DNA of 5,866 bases from positions 9,008-14,873 of the forward strand of contig DBFP01000052.1 of NCBI GenBank assembly GCA_002294405.1, given 5' to 3'. Position numbers and translations under genes: made by a program. The stretch comes from Anaerolineales bacterium UBA877 (GTDB lineage: Bacteria; Chloroflexota; Anaerolineae; Anaerolineales; Villigracilaceae). The notes beneath the pieces were generated by a model. It was not told where the DNA came from. It saw only the letters and a program-made list of their open reading frames with translations, and did no database searches. Positions 1 to 5,630 of this stretch are shown here, piece after piece. Each line of letters opens with the position of its first letter. Position 1 is the stretch's first letter.

Positions 1-833
1 CTGAGGCGTAAATAGTTAAGACCGCGTACTCTCTCAAGCAGGGGAATTAGGAGAAAATCCCCCAACAGACCGAATCCGGTCCAGACTGCAACCGCGAGGG
101 CGGCGTTTGCCGGGGTGAATTTTGCAACATCCACAAAATACAGTGCCAAATAACCGTATAACACGTCCAGCATCAGGTCGGAGAATTCCAGCAGGATCAA
201 CCAACGAACCACTTCGCCTCTCTTGAAGGCTTGCAGTGCATTGCGGATCCCCTCCCATATTGTCTGAAGTTTGGGAAGCGCTGGGTGTTGTAATGAAGGG
301 TGTGGAAGAAGTCGCCATGCGACTGCAAGCGCCAGTAGAGCCAATCCTGTCAAAATAAAGAAAACCCCCCTCCAGCCAAAACCGATGAATGCCGCCCCGC
401 TCAGCAGCAACGGACCGAGAAAAACCCCCACCGACCCGGCAAAGGTCCAGCGCGCCATGTTGTGCTCGTGGCGGGTTGGGTCCGAGTCCATGAGCGTTGC
501 CTGCGAAAGGCTTACAAACGCGCCAGAAGACGGATTGAAAATAATGAATGAGATCAGCAAAAAAATAAAATTATGGCTGATCGCGGTCAGAAAACACGCC
601 AGGACAAAGAATATCCCCCCGCCCAGGATCAGAACCCGCCGTTTCCAGACATCTCCCAGGATGCCCAGGAAAGGTTCGATGATGTTCCCGATAATTCCCG
701 GCAGGCTCAGCGCCACCCCAATCTGGATGTAATTCAAATGCAGGTCGCTGCGCATCAACGGCCAGGCTGATTCCGTCACGCCGAAGATGAGTTCGTCAAT
801 GAACTCGATGAGCAGAAAAATGAAATTGACCAT
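1..833 (-). CDS. MFS transporter, 3' end cut by window edge
   Basis: Reading the minus strand from the ATG at 833 gives 277 codons open to the window edge; the C-terminal part, including the stop, is missing. The product is strongly hydrophobic with several membrane-spanning stretches (about residues 2-19, 36-57, 67-100, 130-172). It carries an MFS motif A between helices 2 and 3 (GILGDVWKRR, residues 57-66) and a glycine/proline motif resembling motif C of antiporters (GVFLGPLLLSG, 136-146). About half to two thirds of a usual 12-helix MFS protein of roughly 400 residues is present. It is an inner-membrane secondary transporter; the substrate cannot be told, and drug or small-solute efflux is only a guess from motif C. 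It lies 53 nt downstream of the methyltransferase on the same strand, probably in one transcript. No Shine-Dalgarno is visible before the ATG. The frame is open back to a TGA at 861-863 with only ATT/ATC codons between, so the start is the least certain part. Confidence 0.88.
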   Translation of the reverse strand, partial: MVNFIFLLIEFIDELIFGVTESAWPLMRSDLHLNYIQIGVALSLPGIIGNIIEPFLGILGDVWKRRVLILGGGIFFVLACFLTAISHNFIFLLISFIIFNPSSGAFVSLSQATLMDSDPTRHEHNMARWTFAGSVGVFLGPLLLSGAAFIGFGWRGVFFILTGLALLALAVAWRLLPHPSLQHPALPKLQTIWEGIRNALQAFKRGEVVRWLILLEFSDLMLDVLYGYLALYFVDVAKFTPANAALAVAVWTGFGLLGDFLLIPLLERVRGLNYLRL

Positions 834-886
834 GGTGATGATAAAAATAATTGGAATGGATCATAAAAGTGGAGGGTGTCCCCGGT

Positions 887-1711
887 TTATTTTTCATCTT
901 CCGTTACCATCTTCATCCGGGCAACAAGAACAGCGGGGATTTCGCTGAAGTTGCCTCCCCAATCAAGCTGCATGTCCTGCGGGTGATTCGGTGGGAAAGC
1001 GCGTTCTTCAAACCCGTCCAAAATAAAACCGTATTTGAACCCCAAGTTAAGATAATATTCCAGCGGGCGTTCAAAGTACACCTGGGATCTTTTCTGCCCG
1101 CGCAATGCCACACCATGGGCATGATAGGGCGTCATATAGCGGGAGATTTTTACTGAATAGATTTCCTTGATTTCCCCATCCACATCCATTTGTTCAACCA
1201 TGCGTACCGCCGAGGCATTATTGAATGCTGGATGGGTCACTGCAAAAACAAAAATACCTCCGGGTTTTAATAATTTGGGAAGGCTTCGAAACAGGGGATC
1301 AACATCGGCGATGTCGAAGAGGGCCATGTTGCACAGTGCGGATTCAAAGGTATGTTCACCCAGGGATTGCAAGTCAGTCTCGATTGTTGCATCCAGGATA
1401 TGATAGCTTGGATTCCTGTTTAATGATGAATCACGCTGGCGCGCCAGGGTGATAAGTTCGGGTGAGAAATCGAACGCAACAACCTCCGCCCCCAACGACG
1501 CCATTCTTCGGGAATAAATCCCGTTTCCGCATGCTGCATCCAGGATTCTTTGACCGGGTCGGGGATCCAGCAAACGGACGATGGCTGGCCAGCACAGCAC
1601 ATTGACAAAATCGTTGCCTTCGTCAGCCATGCGGGCATCCCACGCAGCTGCATTCGCATTCCAGGCTTTCCGTGTTTCTTTGTTTAATTTGCCAGGTATT
1701 TTGTCCGTAAT
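887..1711 (-). CDS. Class I SAM-dependent methyltransferase
   Basis: Numbered from the ATG at 1630 (247 aa), the protein has SAM-binding motif I (ILDAACGNG, residues 29-37), the acidic end of strand 2 that contacts the SAM ribose (VVAFDFS, Asp54), a motif-IV-like CNMALFDI (100-107) and LKPGGIFVFAVTHPAF (121-136). This is a complete Rossmann-type Methyltransf_11/25 fold. The C-terminal YFERPLEYYLNLGF block is common in small-molecule methyltransferases of this group. The substrate is unknown. I extend the gene to 1711 because the frame stays open upstream and encodes a plausible family N-terminus (KAWNANAAAWDAR just before Met-Ala-Asp-Glu-Gly-Asn-Asp). No ATG, GTG or TTG occurs there; the ATT at 1711-1709 sits 6 nt after AAGGA. 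The extended product would be 274 aa. If only standard starts are allowed, the gene is 887-1630. It follows the E2 gene by 26 nt and precedes the MFS gene, suggesting cotranscription. The fold is sure; the start is moderately sure. Confidence 0.88.
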   Translation of the reverse strand: MTDKIPGKLNKETRKAWNANAAAWDARMADEGNDFVNVLCWPAIVRLLDPRPGQRILDAACGNGIYSRRMASLGAEVVAFDFSPELITLARQRDSSLNRNPSYHILDATIETDLQSLGEHTFESALCNMALFDIADVDPLFRSLPKLLKPGGIFVFAVTHPAFNNASAVRMVEQMDVDGEIKEIYSVKISRYMTPYHAHGVALRGQKRSQVYFERPLEYYLNLGFKYGFILDGFEERAFPPNHPQDMQLDWGGNFSEIPAVLVARMKMVTEDEK

Positions 1712-1717
1712 ACGATT

Positions 1718-1722
1718 TCCTT
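1718..1722 (-). promoter_or_regulatory. Shine-Dalgarno AAGGA before putative ATT start
   Basis: On the minus strand AAGGA is followed by 6 nt and then ATT (1711-1709), in the frame of the methyltransferase. This ideal spacing is the main DNA-level argument for the extended N-terminus. The ATG at 1630 has only a weak GGGA upstream of it. Confidence 0.5.
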
Positions 1723-1737
1723 GGATCTAAAGGGATC

Positions 1738-2991
1738 TTATGCCAGGAGCCTAAGCGGCTCTTCCAGAAATCCCGCAAGCGCCTGCAAGAATTTGGCTGC
1801 CTCGACCCCGTCGCTGACCCTGTGATCCACAGATAGGGTCGCTTTCATCCGCCAACCTGGTTTTATTACGCTTCCCTCCATTACTGGCACCTGGCGCGCC
1901 GATCCGACCGCCAGTATCGCTGCCTCGGGGGGGTTGATGATGGCGGCAAAGTTCTCGACATCATACATGCCCAGGTTGGAGATCGAGAATGTCGAACCTT
2001 CGATATCGTCGGACTTAACCTTGCCTTCCCGCGCTCTGCCTGCCATGGCTTTTAATTCTGCTGCGATCTGGCGCAAAGATTTCTGGTCCGCATCCCGGCA
2101 AACGATTGTCAGCAAACCTCCCTCCACAGATACTGCAACCCCGATATTGATTATTCCATGCTGAAGGATTGAATTTCCGTCCAGGGAGGCGTTCAGGTTG
2201 GGGAACTGGCGCAGGGTCAGCGCGGTCGCCTTGATGATGAAATCGTTCACTGAAAGTTTTTCAGCCTCCGGCACGATCCTGTTGAATTGCGCCCGAAGGT
2301 CCATCAGTGTATACATGTTGTAATCGTGAGTGACATAGAAGTGCGGGATGGTCGTCTTGGCTGCTTCCATGCGGCGACCCACCGCGGTGCGAAGTTTGCT
2401 GATTGGGATTTTCTTGTCACTTAATCCTTGAGAGGCATACACCGGGACAAAGTGAGCTTGGTCAATTTGGTCCCTGGCTGGTGGCACATCGCTCGCCAAG
2501 GCAGATTCGACATCTCTGCGCACGATCCTCCCACCCGGTCCACTGCCCTGGATGTTGTTCAGTTCCAACCTTCGATCTTGGGCAACCTTCTTCGCCAGGG
2601 GACTCGCTTTTAAATGACCTGTCGGCATCGCCGGAACAACTTCAGATTTGTGCAATTGGGAGGCAGCTGACGCTCCGGGGAGCGCGACGGGATGAGATTC
2701 GATTTCCGGATTTTTTCCCGATCCCGGTTTCACTGGTTCTTCAATTTTTTCGTCTGCCGTCCCGATGATCGCCATCGGGGTATTCACAGGCACCGTTTCT
2801 CCCTCGTTTATCAGCAGTTTGCGGACAACTCCCGAATCTGTTGATTCCACTTCAACTGTGGCTTTATCCGTCTCTATCTCAGCCAGCACATCGCCCTTGT
2901 TGACTGATTCCCCCACTTGCTTCAGCCAGCGGACGAGCGTCCCCTCGGCCATGTCGAAACCCAATTTGGGCATGGTGATGGTCGCGGCCAT
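1738..2991 (-). CDS. pdhC: Pyruvate dehydrogenase E2, dihydrolipoamide acetyltransferase
   Basis: This 417-aa protein is the core of the pyruvate dehydrogenase complex. It passes the acetyl group from its lipoyl arm to CoA in the cytoplasm. Domains in order: one N-terminal lipoyl domain (about residues 2-78) with the lipoylation motif ETDKATVEV and target Lys43; a flexible Pro/Ala/Lys linker; a peripheral subunit-binding domain (about 127-165, KASPLAKKVAQDRRLE then GSGPGGRIVRRDV) that holds E1 or E3; a second linker; and the catalytic domain (about 195-417). The active-site motif DHRVSDG is intact, with His390 and Asp394. The segment FSISNLGMYDVENFAAIINPP is typical of acetyltransferase E2 proteins. 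The ATG shares one base with the E1 beta stop (TAATG) and has GGAGG 7 nt upstream, so it is likely translationally coupled. Pyruvate specificity is inferred mainly from the E1 partner; acetoin or branched-chain dehydrogenase E2 is less likely. Confidence 0.94.
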   Translation of the reverse strand: MAATITMPKLGFDMAEGTLVRWLKQVGESVNKGDVLAEIETDKATVEVESTDSGVVRKLLINEGETVPVNTPMAIIGTADEKIEEPVKPGSGKNPEIESHPVALPGASAASQLHKSEVVPAMPTGHLKASPLAKKVAQDRRLELNNIQGSGPGGRIVRRDVESALASDVPPARDQIDQAHFVPVYASQGLSDKKIPISKLRTAVGRRMEAAKTTIPHFYVTHDYNMYTLMDLRAQFNRIVPEAEKLSVNDFIIKATALTLRQFPNLNASLDGNSILQHGIINIGVAVSVEGGLLTIVCRDADQKSLRQIAAELKAMAGRAREGKVKSDDIEGSTFSISNLGMYDVENFAAIINPPEAAILAVGSARQVPVMEGSVIKPGWRMKATLSVDHRVSDGVEAAKFLQALAGFLEEPLRLLA

Positions 2992-3962
2992 TACAGCACC
3001 TCCCTCACGGCTGCCACCACATCTGCCGGTTGTGGCAACGCTGATTGTTCCAGCGCCCGGTTATATGGCAGCGGAACTTCTTTTTGTGCCACTCGTATCA
3101 CCGGTGCATCTGCATAATCAAAAGCCTGTTCGTAAATGCGGCTGGCAACTTCCGCACCCACACCGTAACTTTTCCATCCTTCTTCTACGATGACCGCCCG
3201 GTTGGTTTTCTTGAACGACTCGATTACCAGGTTGGTGTCGAGTGGTCGCAGCGTGCGCAGATCGACAATTTCAGCCTCGATACCCTCTTTGCTTAAATCC
3301 TCGGCGGCTTTCATGGAAATATCCAGGCCCTTGGAATATGTCACAATGGTCACATCCTTGCCCTTACGTTGAATGCTGGATTTTCCAATCGGGAGGACGT
3401 ATTCCCCCTCCGGGACCTCGCCTCGAACTTGATACAGGGTGGCATTTTCAATGAATAAAACCGGGTCATTTGAGCGGATGGCAGCTTTTAATAGACCCTT
3501 GGCATCTGCTGGCGTGCCGGGAGAGATGACTTTTATCCCTGGGAAATGAGCAAAGACAACATCCGGGGTCTGTGAATGCGTTGCCCCCAATTGACGTCCC
3601 CCTCCGCTAACTGCGCGAATTACCAGCGGCAGCATGAACTGACCTCCAAACATGTAATGCAGTTTGGCAGCTTCATTCACAATCTGGTCCATTGCTGAGA
3701 AGGCGAAATTAATCGTCATTAGTTCAGCGATCGGTCGCAAGCCGGTCATGGCCGACCCGATTGCTGCCCCGACGATTGCGGCTTCAGCGATGGGTGTATC
3801 CCGCACGCGTTCTGATCCAAAGTGGTCATAAAAACCCTTGGTGACCGCATACGAACCACCCCAGACCCCAACCTCTTCCCCCAATATAAAAACATTCGGG
3901 TCCCTTTCCATTTCCTCCCACATGGCTTGGGAAATGGCCTCCCGCATGGTGATGCGTGCCAT
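2991..3962 (-). CDS. pdhB: Pyruvate dehydrogenase E1 component, beta subunit
   Basis: This 323-aa subunit pairs with E1 alpha to form the thiamine-diphosphate enzyme that decarboxylates pyruvate and acetylates the E2 lipoyl group. The length is normal for the family. Visible features are the N-terminal transketolase-like pyrimidine-binding domain (about 4-180) with GEEVG (28-32), RDTPIAE (54-60, whose Glu60 corresponds to the cofactor-activating Glu of E1 beta proteins), GLRPIAE (74-80) and ATHSQ (127-131, conserved His129). The transketolase C-terminal domain (about 195-315) ends with the usual PLPYNRALEQ segment. The ATG at 3962 was chosen because it has a strong GGAGG 6 nt upstream and starts with the family-typical MARITMREAI. 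An in-frame ATG at 4082 would lie inside the E1 alpha gene and add 40 Arg/Pro-rich residues unlike the family. The ATG follows the E1 alpha stop by 1 nt, and its stop overlaps the E2 start. Confidence 0.95.
   Translation of the reverse strand: MARITMREAISQAMWEEMERDPNVFILGEEVGVWGGSYAVTKGFYDHFGSERVRDTPIAEAAIVGAAIGSAMTGLRPIAELMTINFAFSAMDQIVNEAAKLHYMFGGQFMLPLVIRAVSGGGRQLGATHSQTPDVVFAHFPGIKVISPGTPADAKGLLKAAIRSNDPVLFIENATLYQVRGEVPEGEYVLPIGKSSIQRKGKDVTIVTYSKGLDISMKAAEDLSKEGIEAEIVDLRTLRPLDTNLVIESFKKTNRAVIVEEGWKSYGVGAEVASRIYEQAFDYADAPVIRVAQKEVPLPYNRALEQSALPQPADVVAAVREVL
2999..3003 (-). promoter_or_regulatory. Shine-Dalgarno GGAGG for E2
   Basis: GGAGG lies 7 nt before the E2 ATG, inside the last codons of the E1 beta gene. 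With the TAATG stop/start overlap it supports translational coupling of E1 beta to E2. Confidence 0.8.
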
Positions 3963-3963
3963 G

Positions 3964-4926
3964 TTATTCCTCCTCCGCATAGACCTGGTCGAAAAGCGTA
4001 TCCAGGGCTGGTTCCGGGCTGGCTTCGGAAAACTCGATGGCTTTCTGAATGTCCTCACGGGCACGGGTGTCAATTTCCTCAAGCCCCCCAGCAGTTGCTT
4101 TTTTATTCTTGATCAAGTAGGCGTGGAAAAAACCTATCGGGTCATGTCCTTCCCATTCCATGACTTCTTCATGCTTGCGGTAGCGTTCCGGGTCGCCCAT
4201 CGAGTGTCCCCGGAATCGGTACGTCATGATTTCCAGCATTCTTGGTCCAGACCCGCTGCGCACGGTCTCAATCGCTTTTTTCGCGGTTTCATAAACCGCC
4301 ATCACATTCATCCCGTCCACTCTTTCATGCGCCATCCCGTAGCCCTCAGCCTTCTGCTGGATCTCGCTGACGGCTGAAGCCCGGGAAACCTCCGTCCCCA
4401 TGCCATAAATATTATTTTCGCACACCCACAGCACTGGCAGGGTCCAGACTTTTGAAAGGTTGAGCGCTTCATGAAAGTAGCCTATGTTGGTGGCTCCTTC
4501 CCCAAACATGCAAATCGTCACGCCATCGCGGCCTGCATATTTGTCCCCCAGCGCCATCCCGGCAGCAATTGGCAATTGCGCCCCCACGATGGCATGTCCC
4601 CCCCAAAAATTCCGGCTGACGTCCGCCAGGTGCATCGAGCCTCCGCGACCCTTCGAAATCCCGGTGGCTTTGCCCATCAGTTCTGCCAGCACCTGGTTGA
4701 CCGGTATGCCGCAGTTAATGGCGACTCCATGGTCCCGGTATGCGGTGATGACCCGATCCTGCGGCAGGCGTGCGGCAATCAAGCCGGTACTGACTGCTTC
4801 CTGCCCGATGTAAAGGTGCATAAAACCACCAATTTTCCCGGCCTGGTACAACTCTGCCCCCTTCTCTTCCAGCCTGCGGATGAGAACCATCTGGTAATAT
4901 AAATCAAGGCTGCTTTGTTTATTCAT
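3964..4926 (-). CDS. pdhA: Pyruvate dehydrogenase E1 component, alpha subunit
   Basis: This 320-aa thiamine-diphosphate-binding subunit of the E1 heterotetramer starts the oxidative decarboxylation of pyruvate. Motifs in order: IGQEAVSTG (40-48), YRDHG (63-67), GRGGSMH (93-99), FWGGHAIVGAQ (107-117), the metal/ThDP motif GEGATN (142-147) ending in ENN (170-172), and the phosphorylation-loop-type RGHSMGDPERYR (239-250) with an active-site His. The GGHAIVGAQ and RGHSMGDP blocks match pyruvate E1 alpha better than acetoin dehydrogenase alpha, which usually has a NGIVGAG-like block. The metal motif has Glu (GEG) where most pyruvate E1 alphas have Asp (GDG); branched-chain E1 alpha proteins also carry GEG, so activity is probably kept. 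It is the first gene of the pdh set, with AAGGA 7 nt before the ATG, and its last codons contain the Shine-Dalgarno of E1 beta. The main alternative is another 2-oxo acid or acetoin dehydrogenase alpha subunit. Confidence 0.95.
   Translation of the reverse strand: MNKQSSLDLYYQMVLIRRLEEKGAELYQAGKIGGFMHLYIGQEAVSTGLIAARLPQDRVITAYRDHGVAINCGIPVNQVLAELMGKATGISKGRGGSMHLADVSRNFWGGHAIVGAQLPIAAGMALGDKYAGRDGVTICMFGEGATNIGYFHEALNLSKVWTLPVLWVCENNIYGMGTEVSRASAVSEIQQKAEGYGMAHERVDGMNVMAVYETAKKAIETVRSGSGPRMLEIMTYRFRGHSMGDPERYRKHEEVMEWEGHDPIGFFHAYLIKNKKATAGGLEEIDTRAREDIQKAIEFSEASPEPALDTLFDQVYAEEE
3969..3973 (-). promoter_or_regulatory. Shine-Dalgarno GGAGG deciding the E1 beta start
   Basis: GGAGG, within a GGAGGAGGAA run encoding the acidic C-terminus of E1 alpha, lies 6 nt before the ATG at 3962. 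It fixes the E1 beta start there rather than at the in-frame ATG at 4082. Confidence 0.85.
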
Positions 4927-4933
4927 TCTTTAT

Positions 4934-4938
4934 TCCTT
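4934..4938 (-). promoter_or_regulatory. Shine-Dalgarno AAGGA for E1 alpha
   Basis: AAGGA lies 7 nt before the ATG at 4926 and supports that start. The frame begins with MNKQSSLDLYYQM, a normal N-terminus for a short bacterial E1 alpha. Confidence 0.75.
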
Positions 4939-4970
4939 GCTGCAATAGTTTCCACTTTAATATCAAACTG

Positions 4971-4976
4971 ATTATA
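4971..4976 (-). promoter_or_regulatory. Putative -10 box (TATAAT) of the pdh operon
   Basis: A perfect TATAAT on the minus strand, preceded by TGGA, would place transcription start near 4964 and give a leader of about 38 nt before pdhA. No good -35 stands 16-18 nt upstream (the 17-nt position reads ATCTAA). The TTGACA at 5024-5019 is too far away to pair with it. The promoter might therefore depend on an activator. Confidence 0.45.
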
Positions 4977-5020
4977 TCCATTAATTATCTGAATTAGATT
5001 TGAAATCCGTTGATTACTTG

Positions 5021-5038
5021 TCAAGATCACTTTCTTGA
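5021..5038. promoter_or_regulatory. Inverted repeat, possible operator
   Basis: TCAAGA (5021-5026) and TCTTGA (5033-5038) form a perfect 6+6 inverted repeat with a 6-nt centre. It overlaps a minus-strand TTGACA (5024-5019) and lies about 45 nt upstream of the putative pdh -10 and 59 nt upstream of the YbaK-like start. This suits a dimeric regulator reading both directions. The short arms mean chance occurrence in AT-rich DNA is possible. Confidence 0.3.
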
Positions 5039-5080
5039 TTGAACCAGGGGTTATACAAATTCGCCTCCCTCTTGAGGGTA

Positions 5081-5089
5081 TGGTATATT
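5081..5089 (+). promoter_or_regulatory. Extended -10 promoter, probably leaderless
   Basis: TGG followed by TATATT fits the extended -10 form TGnTATAAT with one mismatch. Transcription normally begins about 7 nt after the hexamer, which here is 5096-5097, the A of the YbaK-like ATG. No Shine-Dalgarno lies in the 7 nt between, and the nearest GAGGG (5074-5078) is 18 nt away. No good -35 is seen, as is usual with extended -10 promoters. Confidence 0.5.
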
Positions 5090-5096
5090 CTCATCC

Positions 5097-5564
5097 ATGC
5101 CCATTTCCACTCCCGCCACCCGGTTTCTTGATTTGCGATCCGTCACTTATCGTATTTTCGAGCACCAGGGTATTCCGGATTCGCTTGACCAGGCTGCACT
5201 CGAACGGGGTCAAACCCCCGGGCAGATCATCCGCAGCATCTTGTTCAGGGGTGGCAGAGATGATTTCTTCCTGACACTGATGGCCGGTCCGGGCCAGATT
5301 TCGTGGCGCAAGCTGCGTGCCCACCTGGGAGTTTCGCGCATATCCATGGCCTCTGAAGATGAGGTGCAGGCTGTTACTGGTTACAAGGTCGGGACGGTTT
5401 CTCCGCTCGGTCTGCCTGGCCCTATCCGCATCCTTGCCGATGCCAGCGTTTTCATCCCGGATGAAATATCCCTCGGCTCTGGAGTCCGGGGGGCGGCAAT
5501 CATTATGAAATCCGAAGATTTGAAACAGGTTTTGGAGACTGTCGAGGTCGGACAATTTTGTTAA
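5097..5564 (+). CDS. YbaK/ProX-type aminoacyl-tRNA deacylase-like protein
   Basis: This 155-aa single-domain protein resembles the YbaK/EbsC/ProX family, whose members hydrolyse mischarged tRNAs (such as Cys-tRNAPro or Ala-tRNAPro) in the cytoplasm as free-standing editing enzymes. The length is right for the family. Seen in the sequence: an N-terminal ATRFLD...VTYRIFEH helix/strand typical of the family; QAALERGQTPGQIIRSILF (about 32-50); DDFFLTLMAGPGQISWRKL; MASEDEVQAVTGYKVGTVSPLGL, containing the conserved GYxxGxxSPxG-like motif; and a C-terminal GSGVRGAAIIMKSEDLKQVL. By eye, Arg46 falls where E. coli YbaK has its functionally important Lys46 (family pattern VFKTL or VVKSL), so activity or substrate may differ. 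It is divergent from pdhA. The ATG has no Shine-Dalgarno but sits at the expected start of transcription. The tRNA substrate cannot be told. Confidence is high for the family and low for exact function. Confidence 0.87.
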   Translation: MPISTPATRFLDLRSVTYRIFEHQGIPDSLDQAALERGQTPGQIIRSILFRGGRDDFFLTLMAGPGQISWRKLRAHLGVSRISMASEDEVQAVTGYKVGTVSPLGLPGPIRILADASVFIPDEISLGSGVRGAAIIMKSEDLKQVLETVEVGQFC

Positions 5565-5630
5565 CCCGGCTCATGACATGTAGCGCTTATAATTACTCGT
5601 AGGAAATCCACTCATCAGCAGGAGATACCC
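5565..5630 (+). promoter_or_regulatory. Intergenic promoter and ribosome-binding site of S10-like gene
   Basis: The 66-nt gap after the YbaK-like stop holds a perfect TATAAT at 5588-5593 and a Shine-Dalgarno AGGAG at 5620-5624, 6 nt before the ATG at 5631. The predicted leader is about 30 nt. No good -35 is present 16-18 nt upstream (CCCGGC at 17 nt). No terminator hairpin with a T-run follows the YbaK-like gene, so read-through is also possible. Confidence 0.45.

Larger units (their letters stand above)
4927..5096. other. AT-rich divergent intergenic region
   Basis: These 170 nt separate pdhA (minus) from the YbaK-like gene (plus) and must hold both promoters. The stretch is clearly richer in A and T than the genes on either side. 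It contains a perfect TATAAT toward pdh, a TTGACA overlapping a 6+6 inverted repeat, several TTGA/TCAA half-sites between 5010 and 5042, and an extended -10 abutting the plus-strand gene. I see no open reading frame or RNA gene in it. Confidence 0.75.

Noticed and set aside
271..732. 153-codon plus-strand open frame
   Set aside because: It is antisense to the MFS transporter, whose minus-strand frame stays open with clear membrane helices over the whole stretch. The plus-strand product is basic and low in recognisable structure.
796..864. 22-codon minus-strand mini-ORF with a run of His residues overlapping the MFS start
   Set aside because: It has no Shine-Dalgarno, no conserved feature, and overlaps the MFS gene in another frame, so it is most likely chance.
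871..886. Possible terminator between the methyltransferase and the MFS gene
   Set aside because: Only a 3-bp GGG/CCC stem with a short T run can be drawn, far too weak for an intrinsic terminator.
1722..1737. Direct repeat AGATCC-cttt-AGATCC just after the E2 stop
   Set aside because: Two 6-nt copies are too short to mean anything without conservation data.
3963..4082. Upstream extension of E1 beta to an in-frame ATG at 4082
   Set aside because: The extra 40 residues lie within the E1 alpha coding region, are Arg/Pro-rich and unlike the family. The ATG at 3962 has a strong Shine-Dalgarno and a family-typical N-terminus.
3838..4377. 179-codon plus-strand open frame
   Set aside because: It is the complement of well-conserved E1 alpha and E1 beta coding sequence and shows no domain of its own.
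5010..5024. FNR/CRP-like site (TTGAT...TCAA)
   Set aside because: The half-sites TTGA and TCAA are 7 nt apart, not the 6 nt of an FNR or CRP site, and inner bases do not pair. I kept only the general note on half-sites.
5091..5555. 154-codon minus-strand open frame opposite the YbaK-like gene
   Set aside because: It lies wholly antisense to a recognisable YbaK-family gene, has a Gly/Asp/Arg-rich composition without a recognisable domain, and its ends simply mirror that gene.
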